From Stipa capillata (taxonomy: Eukaryota; Streptophyta; Magnoliopsida; Poales; Poaceae), in contig JAGXJF010004003.1 of NCBI GenBank assembly GCA_019208055.1, positions 171,451-235,450 on the forward strand: DNA of 64,000 bases. The letters run 5' to 3'. A model generated the notes under the pieces. The model was not told the DNA's origin, ran no database searches, and saw only the letters and a list, made by a program, of their open reading frames with translations. Shown here one piece after another: positions 31,627 to 41,590 of the stretch (positions are counted from its first letter, which is position 1; each line of letters starts with the position of its first letter). The translations under genes were made by a program, and so were the position numbers.

Positions 31627-33547
31627 ATGTCTTCAGGTTCAGAAAGAGAGGACAGTGGTCTCAAATGGTCTGATCCAGAAGAGTCAAGCAGAGAGTTGGT
31701 TATCTCTGACTCTGATCAAGAGAGAGAGAGGCTGAGGCAGAGAGAAGAAGCTCTTCAGAGAAGAAGAGCTCAGCAGAAAGCTTACAGGCAAAGAAAAGCT
31801 GCTGAGAAGAAAGCTGCTGCTGCAGCATCTAAAGCTGGTCAATCCAGTTCAGCTCAACCAGCTTCATCCAAGAGGACAAGATCCTCATCTGATGCTGGTC
31901 AGTCAGCATTGAGCAAGTCAGCAGCCAAGAAGCCCAGACAAGCAGTAAGGAAGGTCAAGACAACCTCTGTTGCAGATGTAGTGCTGCCAAGGGGCACTCT
32001 ATCTATTCAAGAGGCTCAGGCTGAGGAAGTTGATCCTTCTATCCAAGAAGCCATCATTGAGCATGACAGGGTCATTCTAGAAGAGATGGACAATCTCTTA
32101 GAACAGATTCGTGCAGAAACAGATGCAACAGTGAAGAAGCAGCTTCTTGAGCTGTTCTCTGCTAAGAATCTTCAGCTGTCAGTTAACTCTAGGCCTATAT
32201 CTTATGCTATTCCAGAGCCAACAGATGAAGATAAGGTCCTTTTGAGTGAAATTGCAGATTTGCATTTTCAGATGCAGGCAGCCACCTCAGCATCTGCCAA
32301 GAATGTTTTGAGACAGCTGATCCTTGAGAAGCAGAAGCAGTTTTCTTACAACTCTCAGAGAGTTCAACCAGCTTCAGGATCAAAGTTTGTTGAGGTTCAG
32401 AATTCTGGTGCCAGGGATCATCATCTTCTTCAAGAGATGTCTGAACTGCTTGCTACAATGAAAAATGTCCCCTCAGGACCTGCTAAGAATGCTCTGAAGG
32501 AACAACTCAGAATCAAGCGACAATTGCTATCTCCTGAGCTCAGAAAAGAATCTGAAGAAGCCATGCAGAAACGCAGAAGCAGTTTCACAAGAAGGAGATC
32601 AGCAACTGTAGTAATCTCTGAAGAACCTCAAGCTCAGAAGCAGTCAGAATTAGAACTTGCAATCATCTCTGAAACCTCACAGAGCTCCAAGCCTTCAATG
32701 AAAGAACAGCTGGTTCAACAGCAGGAGGCTCTGAAGGAGCTAAAGAAGGAGATGTCACCACCTGTGGCACAGGTGGCTGACACAGCTAAATCAAGTCTGC
32801 ACACCTATCAGAGGAAAAGGAAGAAGAGTTCCAGTTCCATCAGTACTGAAACTCTTTCATCGTTGGATGTGCACAGACCTATATCCCCTTCACAGTTCCT
32901 GGTTTCTGAGACAGAGGAACAAGCTGCAGAAAAGGCCCTTGAGCCCTCTTCATCACCCAAGGCTGGGACAGATAAGCCTTCAGAAGCTGTTCAAGCATCA
33001 TCTCCACAGCTGTCCCAACCAGCTGTGACGATGACATGGCACCCGAGTATCGTCAAGGAGGACAAAGCTGGCCATCCGGGTGTAGGGTGGGCCAGGCCGA
33101 CTACTTGGACTCTGACTTCTACACAGGGGGTGCCTCATCGACTTGGAGTACAAGACATGGACTAATACCTGCCCGGCATACCCGGGTATCAGTTGTAACC
33201 GATTAGGAAACATATCTGTAAGCCGATCCAGACTCCTGTAACCCTACCCCCGGTCGTCTATATAAGGCCGGGTAGGGATCCTTGGATCGGCACAGGCTTA
33301 GAGACGATCAAGAGCAAGTTAGAGCACAAGAACACTCTGAGCATAGGCATAGACACATACCCTCATATGGGATACGATCAATACAATCCACCAAACACAG
33401 GACGTAGGGTATTACCTCCTCTTGAGGGCCTGAACCTGTCTAAACTTTGTCTCTCGTGTGCACCCGTCTAGATCTGCTGTGCGTACGCTGCCCCGTATTC
33501 ATTATTGCCGGATTACTACACCGACAGTTGGCGCGCCAGGTAGGGGC

Positions 33548-34202
33548 TATGCGCATAGATCCATCTGAACAGATCCAGATGGGTTTCTTCAACGACAACG
33601 GTGACTTTGCTCCGGGGCTGATCATGAGATTTGGCCCCCAAGATTCTATCGCCGATCCAGGACAGGTCTTCTGGGTCAGAAACCTGGACTTCATCGCCAA
33701 CAAACTCGGCAAACTTCACCCCTGCGACTCGGCCCCCAGCCAGTCGGCGAAGGCTTCACCGTCTTCTTCAGTGGCCATCTCCAAGGACAAGGTCATGCCA
33801 AAGTTGGATCTCTTGTTTGAGCACAAGTCTTCACACGTCGAGCAGGGATCCCGACTGGTCGGCGTGGACGAGTCCCTTCTGCCCATCCTCGACTACGACT
33901 CGGACGACTTTGAGAGTTTGGGAAGCCACAATCCTCCTCGGGAGGTCTTCGTGGCTGACTCGGATGCGCCAGCGAACAACAACAACCACCGCCACATACG
34001 CGGGTGCGTTTTTGACGTTGGCGACTTGGTCCTGTGCCGAGTCTAGTCCAACAAGGGCAAGCACAAGCTCTCTCCACCGTGGGAAGGCATGTACACTGTC
34101 GCTGAAGTACTACGCCCAGGGGCTTACCGGCTGAAAGATAAGGATGGCAACCTCTTCACCAATGCCTAAAACATTGAACAGCTAAGTCGCTTTTATGCTT
34201 AA
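33548..34202 (+). pseudogene. Gypsy gag-like start fused to integrase C-terminal tail
   Basis: The frame starts MRIDPSEQIQMGFF at about 33550 and runs about 150 codons with no recognisable enzyme domain. From about 33998 it is followed by the C-terminal tail of gypsy polyproteins: FDVGDLVLCRV, HKLSPPWEGMYTV, RPGAYRL and NIEQLSRFYA. This is the segment after the integrase core. Everything between (protease, reverse transcriptase, RNase H, integrase core) is missing. A TAG follows CRV and a TAA interrupts the NA-NIEQL junction, so even the residual frame is broken. This is the pattern of an internal deletion derivative. Confidence 0.8.
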
Positions 34203-34854
34203 GCATTGTACTTCCATACTTTAAGCATGAACGAATAAATAAAAATATTTTATTTGCTCCATCCGAGTAACTTTTCGGGTTTCCCGACTTACCTGCTATG
34301 CACGCTCACGGCTACACATAGCAAACACTCGGGAGCTACACCACACCGGGTGTGCCCAGGCACACTCGGGCTCTTCTCTTTCAACAATTATTTTAGTACT
34401 GTGTAAAACGCTCGGCGTTAACTCTTCGTCTTCGATCGCCGGTCTACGTCACAACCCTGCGCTACACGGGAAATAGCCCACGGCTAATCTCGACGCAATG
34501 GGGGCTACGACGGGTCGGCAAGAGTACACACAAAGGGCTAACTTACACACGAACGAATTTTTACGAAAGAAGGGGTTAATAAACACATAACAAGTTAACC
34601 AAAACATACATAAGCAAGTTGCACTCGGCCTTCCCGAGTACTTCACATGTATATGGAGCGGTTCACGTGTTTGCTGCCTGCCTTTACAGGACAATGCCGT
34701 CAGCAATTGTGTTTGCCGCAGACTGGACCTCCTCCATCGGACACAGGAGGGGTTTCCTTCGCAATCACTTGCTCCTGTGTTGCGCGGAGGGTGCCCTCCA
34801 GGTTATCCCACTCGGCCTTGCGCTAGCCGAGTCGATCGAAGGCGGAAAGAATCA

Positions 34855-35100
34855 TCAAGACCCTCCGCTCGGCTCCTTGAACCGAGTGGAGGCTCGGGGG
34901 CTACACCCACTGGGTGCACTGTTCATGCCCCCAGTGTAGAATCTACAAACCAAAAGGAACCTCCGCCCGACTGTCCCAGTCGGCCGGAGGCTCGGGGCCT
35001 ACACCCTCTGGGTGCACTGTTCGTGCCCCCAGAGTGAAATCTACAGGTTAACAAAGAACCTCCGCCCGACTGCTCCAGTCGGCCGGAGGCTCGGGGGATG
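34855..35100 (+). repeat. About 98-bp tandem repeats, each with a hairpin
   Basis: Three copies start near 34862, 34960 and 35059 and share CCTCCGCCCGACTG..CCAGTCGGCCGGAGG. The first and last parts of each unit are complementary and could form a GC-rich stem. Between them lies a CTACACCC.CTGGGTGCACTG spacer. They lie in the 3' non-coding part of the nested gypsy element. Confidence 0.75.
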
Positions 35101-37864
35101 CACCCAAATAAAAAGCAGCTGTAGCGCGCCTCCATTGGGCCGCTAGGCGGATACCGAGCAACTCTGGACCGAAGCGCTACAGTTTGAAGGGTTTCAATGG
35201 TTGAACTCCAGGGGTCCACGACCACTTGAATACACTCGAGTGAAGGGCGGCTGTAGTGCACCTCCAATGGGCCACTAGTTGGACACCGAACGACTCGGGA
35301 CCGAAGCGCTATAGCATGTGTTCTGGTTCTGACGTGAATTCCGAGGGTATTCCCCCAGGGGGACACTAGCTGGACCCGAGCCACTCGAGAAACCAGGTAT
35401 CACTCGAAAATTCAGTCAAGATTCATGGTATGCCCCCCGCTGGGTTATTACCCGGTCTCCATCCGCTAGAAACGACTGGATACCACCAGGACTTACCCGT
35501 TATTAGCTCAACTGCCATGATATTCCTACCCTATGGGTGAATATTACTCGGCTTATTATTTTCTATCCTATAGAAGCTTTGAGAGTCCTTCACAATCTCA
35601 CTGCAAGCGGCCAGAAGGCGTGTACATGCAGATACCACTCGGGAGACTTGCTCAAAGGAGAAGGCGGACAGTAGCCAGATCGTGAAGGACTCAGGGGGCT
35701 ACTGACGATGACATGGCACCCGGGTATCGTCAAGGAGGACAAAGCTGGCCATCCGGGTGTAGGGTGGGCCAGGCCGACTACTCGGACTCTGACTTCTACA
35801 TGGGGGTGCCTCATCGACTTGGAGTACAAGACATGGACTAATACCTGCCCGGCATACCAGGTATCAGTTGTAACCGATTAGGAAACATATCTGTAAGCCG
35901 ATCCAGACTCCTGTAACCCTACCCCCGGTCGTCTATACAAGGCCGGGTAGGGATCCTTGGATCAGCACAGGCTTAGAGATGATCAAGAGCAAGCTAGAGC
36001 ACAAGAACGCTCTGAGCATAGGCATAGACACATACCCTCATACGGGATACGATCAATACAATCCACCAAACACAGGACGTAGGGTATTACCTCCTCTTGA
36101 GGGCCTGAACCTGTCTAAACTTTGTCTCCCGTGTGCACCCATCTAGATCTGCTGTGCGTACGCTGTCCCGTATTCATTATTGCCGGATTACTATACCGAC
36201 AGTTGGCACGCCCCAGTGCAATCTGCTCATCTGCCTTTGCCATCTGTGTCACAACCAGCTGACACAGAGGTCACTTCACATGTTGCTCATTCAACACAGT
36301 CCTCACCTGTGGCACAGGACAGTGGCCCAACTGTAGCAGAAGAAAGCTCTGAAAGCATATCAGATGATGGCAGGGGTGTTTTCAGTGACCCCTCCAAGAG
36401 CAAGGGAACCTCGATCAGACTCTGACAAAGAGTATGTTGCTGAATCTTCCTCCAGCTCAGAGTCAGAACAAGAGGCTGTAGCAGAATCAGAACAAGAGGT
36501 AGCAGCAGAGCAAGAGGACAGTTCTCTAGAAAATTCAGATGATGAGGAGGACTTGGAATCAAAGTATAGCTATGTTTTCTCCTCTGCTCTAAAGGATTTG
36601 TTGATTGCAAAGCCATAGATTGGGATGCCCTTTCAGACTCAAGGCTGCGTGCTCTTCCCTCCTTAATTCAAGCAGCAGGCCTTGAGTTTCTGACCAATCT
36701 TCAATAAGGATATGATCCAGAAGTGATCAGAGAGTTCTATGCCACAGTGTGGGTAGAACAGGAAAATCAAGATATCACGATCTGGAGGACAAGAGGCCAG
36801 CTCCTTTCCATCACTGCTCCAAAATTCAACAGTCTATTTAGAGCACCAGTGGAGCCTAGTATGCCAATTTTTTTAGATTGGAGCCAATTCCAAATGAAGC
36901 AAGAAGGAAATTATATCCAAGGAACTTCTCTTTCCCTGCAAATGCCCCAGCAGATCATATATACTTCAAGGGCATTACAGTCACTGCAAAGCATCTGGTG
37001 AAGATCCTCAATGTCACCATTCAACCCAAAGGAGGAAACACAGATACAGTCTATTCTCCTGTCTGGCAAGTGCTAGTCCACATAGCAAAGAATCAACAAT
37101 TTGACATTGCCAGATTCATTTTTCATAAAATAGATGTAGTGCAGAAGGACAAGAAAGCAAAGTTGAGGTATGGCTCATATATAATCTTCATGATTCTTCA
37201 AAGGACAGGTCTACCTGAGTCAGACTTTGATATCTCTGTCAAGACATCCAAGACTCAGCTCAGACCTCAGGCTGATAATAATCCAGATGAAGTTGTTGTT
37301 CCTGCTCTCTTTAGAGATCTTTTAGATACAGCTGTGCCAAGCCCCAGTGACACAGCTGCTCCAATAGCAACTCAAATGCCACCTCAAGACTCCAGCTCTC
37401 ACCGTCAAGTCCCACCGGTGTCACAGTTGATATTCCTGCAGCTGACCCAGCTGAGCTGGTATCTGTGACACAGGTAGCCGATGATGACTCTCTCTCTACC
37501 TCTCTGATGTCTCAAGCAGCTGCCAGAGCATACCAGAACAAGATCATGCCAACTCAGTTTGCTGCTTTGCGCAGAGAGAATCTCCAGCTCAGAGAAGAAA
37601 TAAGCTGTCTGCACTCCAAGGTTGATCAAATGCAGACTCAACTCTCAGAGATTCTTCAGCTTTTGAGATCCAAGTCCACCTGAAGCATCTATTCTCTTAC
37701 CCCTTTCTGGTGTCTTAGTGGCAAGGGGGGAGAGATATTAAGGGGGAGAGATGTAAGGGGAGAGGTTCAGAAGGAGAAATTATAAGTGAGAGATAGAGCG
37801 GGAGTGGAGAGTTTTGCTGTGTATCAAGACTTGTTCTTAATTTGATTTCTTATGTCATGAACAC

Positions 37865-39401
37865 ATTGTTGTTGGGGAACGTGCTATGTAAAACAAAATT
37901 TTGACTACGCACGAACCAAACCAAGAAACACTATCGAGGTGTAGGTAACGATATCATACCCTCGACGATCACGTCAACACAGCGGAGAAATTGATGATGT
38001 CGATGAAGTCCTCCGACTCCTGTAGCTAGGTTATACCTCCCAGCCGCGAGAGTGTTCTCCTCGTGAAGATTCGCCCGATCGAACGCCGAAGTGTACGACG
38101 TCTCCAAGGTATCCACGCATACCATATCAGCAACACTGCGGCAACGTGTGGACCAGCACACTAGGAGCAGCGGGAATCCACAAGATGGAATAGCAGCAGC
38201 GCGTCGGCAGCTGTACTAGATCCAATCTAGAGGAGAGAGGAAGGGGAGGCCGCAGCCAACTAGAGGGGGAGGGCGCCGGCCAGGGAGGTGCGGCTAGGGC
38301 TGCTTGGGATGCCTCCCTAGTGAGCCCTGCCCCTCTATTTAAAGGGGATGGGGCAGCTAGGCTGGGAAGGAGGAGTTCAACTCCGCTAGGGACTCCCTGA
38401 TGGAATCCAACTCCACTAGGGACTCCCTGATGGAGTCCAACTCCACCAGCAGGGGTCTTCTAGAATGTTCTGGAAAACTTCGAAACATTCTGAACCTTCC
38501 GGAACCTTCTGAACCTTCCAGAACCTTCCGAACCTTCCAAACCACTTCCGGACATCACCAGAACACTCCAGGACCTCCCAGAATACTTCCGAGATCCTCC
38601 GAAACACTTTCAAAAACCCTTCTCTCTCGTTCTCCATGAAATCATAGCATTCCTAAATGTCACTGAACGTTAAGCGTGTGACCCTATAGGTTTGAGCATA
38701 TGTGGACATGTCCGGAACACCTTCCAGCCAATAATCGTCAGCGGGATCTGATCACCCATAATGACTCCCACATATCATCGAAGATCTTTATCGAGCGAAC
38801 CTTGTATTGTCGCATACAATTCCTTTTGCCTCACGATAACACAACCCGACGCGAGACTTTAATGGTATCCCTGTGATCAACTCCTTGATCACCATACCTA
38901 GTTATCCTCGTTACCGGTTTGTACTCTTTTCTCATTTTCGTATTCCGGTATCCCCGTGATTAACCCTTTAGTCACAATACCTGGCCAGGTGATGCTGGAC
39001 ACCGTAATACTGAGTGGGCCCAGAGTGTATCTCTCCATCACCGGAGGGGCAAATCCCAGTCTTGACATATCTGGAACCACGACATACTTTTCGGTGTATC
39101 CGAAAGTCACCTTTATAATTACCCAGTTACGGAGTAACATTTGATGACCCCAATGCAACCATCCGGTATCTGGGTTTACGATATTCTCATGGTCTAAGGA
39201 TACAATACATGAGCTAGTCTAGAGGCCTAACTAGGGATCTGTTTGGTGTTTTATTATTCCACACATTCAATTGGGTTTTCCTCCGAATCTCATATTCAGG
39301 AACCAACGCAATTCTAGCATAGAACATAAACTTAATCATGATCATGAAAATAGAATAATAATAACTTATTATTGCCTCTAGGGCATATTTCCAACAATTG
39401 T
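37865..39401 (-). mobile_element. BARE/RIRE1-type solo LTR with exact 5-bp duplication
   Basis: The LTR spans 37870-39396 (1527 bp). Its plus-strand start is TGTTGGGGAACG and its end CTCTAGGGCATATTTCCAACA is, on the minus strand, TGTTGGAAATATGCCCTAGA, the canonical start of BARE-1/Angela/RIRE1 LTRs. It is therefore in reverse orientation. ATTGT occurs immediately on both sides (37865-37869, 39397-39401). No internal sequence remains, so it is a recombination product. It holds a run of GAACCTTCC-type short repeats at about 38465-38545, also usual in this family. It inserted into the 3' non-coding part of the Sirevirus. Confidence 0.93.
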
Positions 39402-39810
39402 CTCTTCTGAAATGATGCAGTTTTCTTCATGTTCATATGCTGATATGTGTGGAGAATATTTTCTTTTGCTCTGATCATAACACATATCAAATGGTTTGCT
39501 CTGATCATAACAAATATCAAATGAATTCTCAGAACATGCTTTAAAAAAACTCTAAAGCTGCATCATTATCAACTCAGTTCAGTCTATTATGCTCTGATAC
39601 ATTTATTGCTCTAAACTGATGAAATGCAAGTTGTGAGAATATACTACTCAAGTTCTTAATTCAGACCTGTGCATTTGCATTCCAAAAGCAAATCTTTTAT
39701 GCACAACTTCAGGGGGAGTATATTCTGACAACCTGCTCAAGTACTACTCATTCATATCTTTAATTGATATCTGTGAATGGGTTGCCACTAACCACCAAAA
39801 AGGGGGAGAT

Positions 39811-41590
39811 TGAAAGAGCATCTAGGCCCCTAAGATGGTTTTGATGGTTAATAGCAACCTAAACTGGAATCTAATGTTTACAATGAGTGTAAGCAGGATA
39901 AGTAGATTCCAGGAAGAAGATTCATCCAGGAAAGGATGACCACCTAAACGTACAAAGGTGGTTTCCAGGACAAGAAGATGGCTGCGCTAGGCAGCGGTGC
40001 CACAGCTGTGAAGAAGCTGGTGATGTGCAAGGAGTTGCAAGCAAGGTGATGGTGGCTTGATGCGTCAAGGGCCGTGACTACAGTTGGTGGAAGCTGAAGT
40101 CTAGGTTTGCTAGTTTTCTTTAGTTCTTAGGAAACACCCGTGCTATCAAGCGAGATGAAGTAGCAATGATTATTGGAGGTTCTTTTGCTCAATGCTCAGA
40201 GTGTTGGACAGTGGCACTGATGCTTTCAGATCAGTGGCCCTGTAACAACAGTTTTGCACAAGTGTGAAACTGGGTTGTGCTAGCACACTGCTGTGCTAGT
40301 GGCCTAAAACCCTAGAGCCAAAGTTACCTATGTGGCACAACTGTGTCACAGTTGAACAACCGCTCTATGACTCAGGTACATCTTTGTGCCATGGGAGAGC
40401 TTGTAAATGCTAAAGGAACTGCACTGCAATAGTCTGTCTGCCATGTCAGAAGATTATTGGAGGTTCTCTCCTTATTAGGCATCAGAGTTAGTGTGCTGAG
40501 GACATGTAATGTGCCAGGACCGGGCTGAGTAGTGAGGCTACGTCAGTTAGGGTTTCACCTGTGTCAGCCACCGGTGACACAGGTGTCGGTCTGCCTAAGT
40601 CGGTTACCATTGTGCATTGTGATTAGCTGTGTCACCGGTGCCTGTCACCTATGAGCCACTTAATCCTACGTGGCATGAGTGTAACGGTCAGGTGCATGTA
40701 GACTCTATATATAGAGGACCAGGGGAGGTCTCAGACCTCAACCTTTGCAGAACCTTTTGCTCAACCTTTGCCAAACCAACTCAATCATTTCGACCGTTGC
40801 AGACCTCTTTTCTCCTGAATAGAAGCAAATCTTCCTAAGTCTTAGTTCAAGAGAGTTAGAGCTTTGAGCAGAGAGCACTGGTTCCTCCAAGAGTTGTTGT
40901 TGCAGATTCTTTCTTGGAGTGTCTACTCCTAGACGGGTGTAGGAGTTGCTGTGACCACCCAACCTTGTGTGGGCTGGTGCAGTAGTTTGTGAGGGTGATT
41001 TGAAGTCTACCTACTGCAAGGCTAAAGGACTTCCACAAGCAAGAGAAGAGACCTGAAAGCTCAGGTACTCCGAGAAAGAGACCTGAAAGAGAACAAGCAC
41101 GATTTAGTGCTAACGATCTCTTCGGAGTAGCCTCTCCAACGGAGACGTACCATCTCTGAGAAGAGTGGGAACTTTGATGAAAAACTCCTTGTCTCTCTGA
41201 GTACTTTACATTCAGTACTTGCTTGATTATCTGATTTGTATGCTTGTGTGATTTACTGTTATACTCAATCTAGTTGCAATCCTTCTCTCTGCCTGTGTTA
41301 GTCTAGCTATGTCGCAGTTGCTATATTGCTTATCTGTTATCTGTGTCAGTAACCTGTTACACAACTATCTATCTAGCACATCTGTTTAGGGCTATCTGTT
41401 TACCTGTGTTAGCCACCTGTGTGAGCTGTGTGTTAATTTACATATCAAATACTGCCTATGTAGCTGACCTATCACACAGCTAGCTCAACCTTTTGATCTC
41501 TTAAGCCTTAATCTAGATAAAGAGAAGAATTTGTTTAAAATTTGGTTAGCCTCCTATTCCCCCCTCTAGTCGGCACCTACGATCCTTTCA
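39811..41590 (+). mobile_element. 3' LTR of the truncated Sirevirus
   Basis: A 1780-bp LTR directly after the purine tract AAAAGGGGGAGAT. It starts TGAAAGAGCATCTAGGCCC and ends TCCTTTCA. It is homologous end to end to the solo LTR at 24662-26430, with many substitutions and small indels, so the two stem from separate insertions. A TATA box (CTATATATAGAGG) is near 40706. Confidence 0.9.

Larger units (their letters stand above)
33026..36201 (+). mobile_element. Nested non-autonomous gypsy-type element with two LTRs
   Basis: The LTRs are 33026-33526 and 35703-36201 (501 and 499 bp). Both start TGACGATGACATGGCACCC and end ACCGACA, with only scattered differences, so insertion is recent. Each contains a CTATATAAGG- or CTATACAAGG-type TATA region. 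The primer-binding zone GTTGGCGCGCCAGGTAGGGG follows the left LTR. The interior (33527-35702) has a start frame but almost no gag-pol. It sits inside the envelope-like frame of the Sirevirus, in the same orientation. Homology between the two ends continues slightly past the LTR on the right (GTTGGCACGCC), and a clean 5-bp duplication could not be assigned. Confidence 0.85.
31627..37683 (+). pseudogene. Sirevirus envelope-like frame, interrupted and frameshifted
   Basis: The first 466 codons (31627-33025) are open. They begin MSSGSEREDSG and continue with a Lys/Arg/Glu/Ala-rich coiled-coil section (about residues 35-90) and three spaced repeats with an E-(M/I)-x-x-L pattern. An insertion (33026-36201) then breaks the frame. 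It resumes near 36208 with a Ser/Glu-rich acidic stretch, a region resembling the conserved block of plant envelope-like proteins (VIREFYATVWV, TVTAKHLVKILNV), and a C-terminal coiled coil ending LLRSKST. After the insertion I see frameshifts near 36400, 36616, 36880 and 37400 and a stop near 36707. The role of this protein in Sireviruses is not established; no clear signal peptide or transmembrane segment is visible here. The start at 31627 is preferred over an upstream ATG because it follows a good splice acceptor. Confidence 0.75.
29227..41590 (+). mobile_element. 5'-truncated Sirevirus (copia) with nested insertions
   Basis: The order on the plus strand is reverse transcriptase (missing its first part), RNase H, spacer, envelope-like frame, multiple polypurine tracts and the 3' LTR. 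The 5' LTR, gag, protease, integrase and start of reverse transcriptase are absent; unrelated repeat sequence precedes 29227. Two younger elements sit inside: a gypsy derivative (33026-36201) and a BARE-type solo LTR (37870-39396). Purine runs occur at about 37722-37765 (three GGGGAGAG-type tracts) and just before the LTR at 39798-39810 (AAAAGGGGGAGAT). Multiple purine tracts are known for Sireviruses. The base after the 3' LTR begins GATGC, with no partner duplication because the 5' end is lost. Confidence 0.88.

Noticed and set aside
33447..34134. Frames of 199 and 167 codons as a host gene
   Set aside because: The first is the gag-to-integrase-tail relic of a gypsy element and the second its shadow; both lie between matching LTRs.
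24662..41590. A single intact 17-kb LTR retrotransposon bounded by two Sirevirus LTRs
   Set aside because: The left LTR has its own near-matching 5-bp flanks within a MITE, lacks a primer-binding site after it, and unrelated elements fill 26431-29226; gag, protease and integrase are missing.
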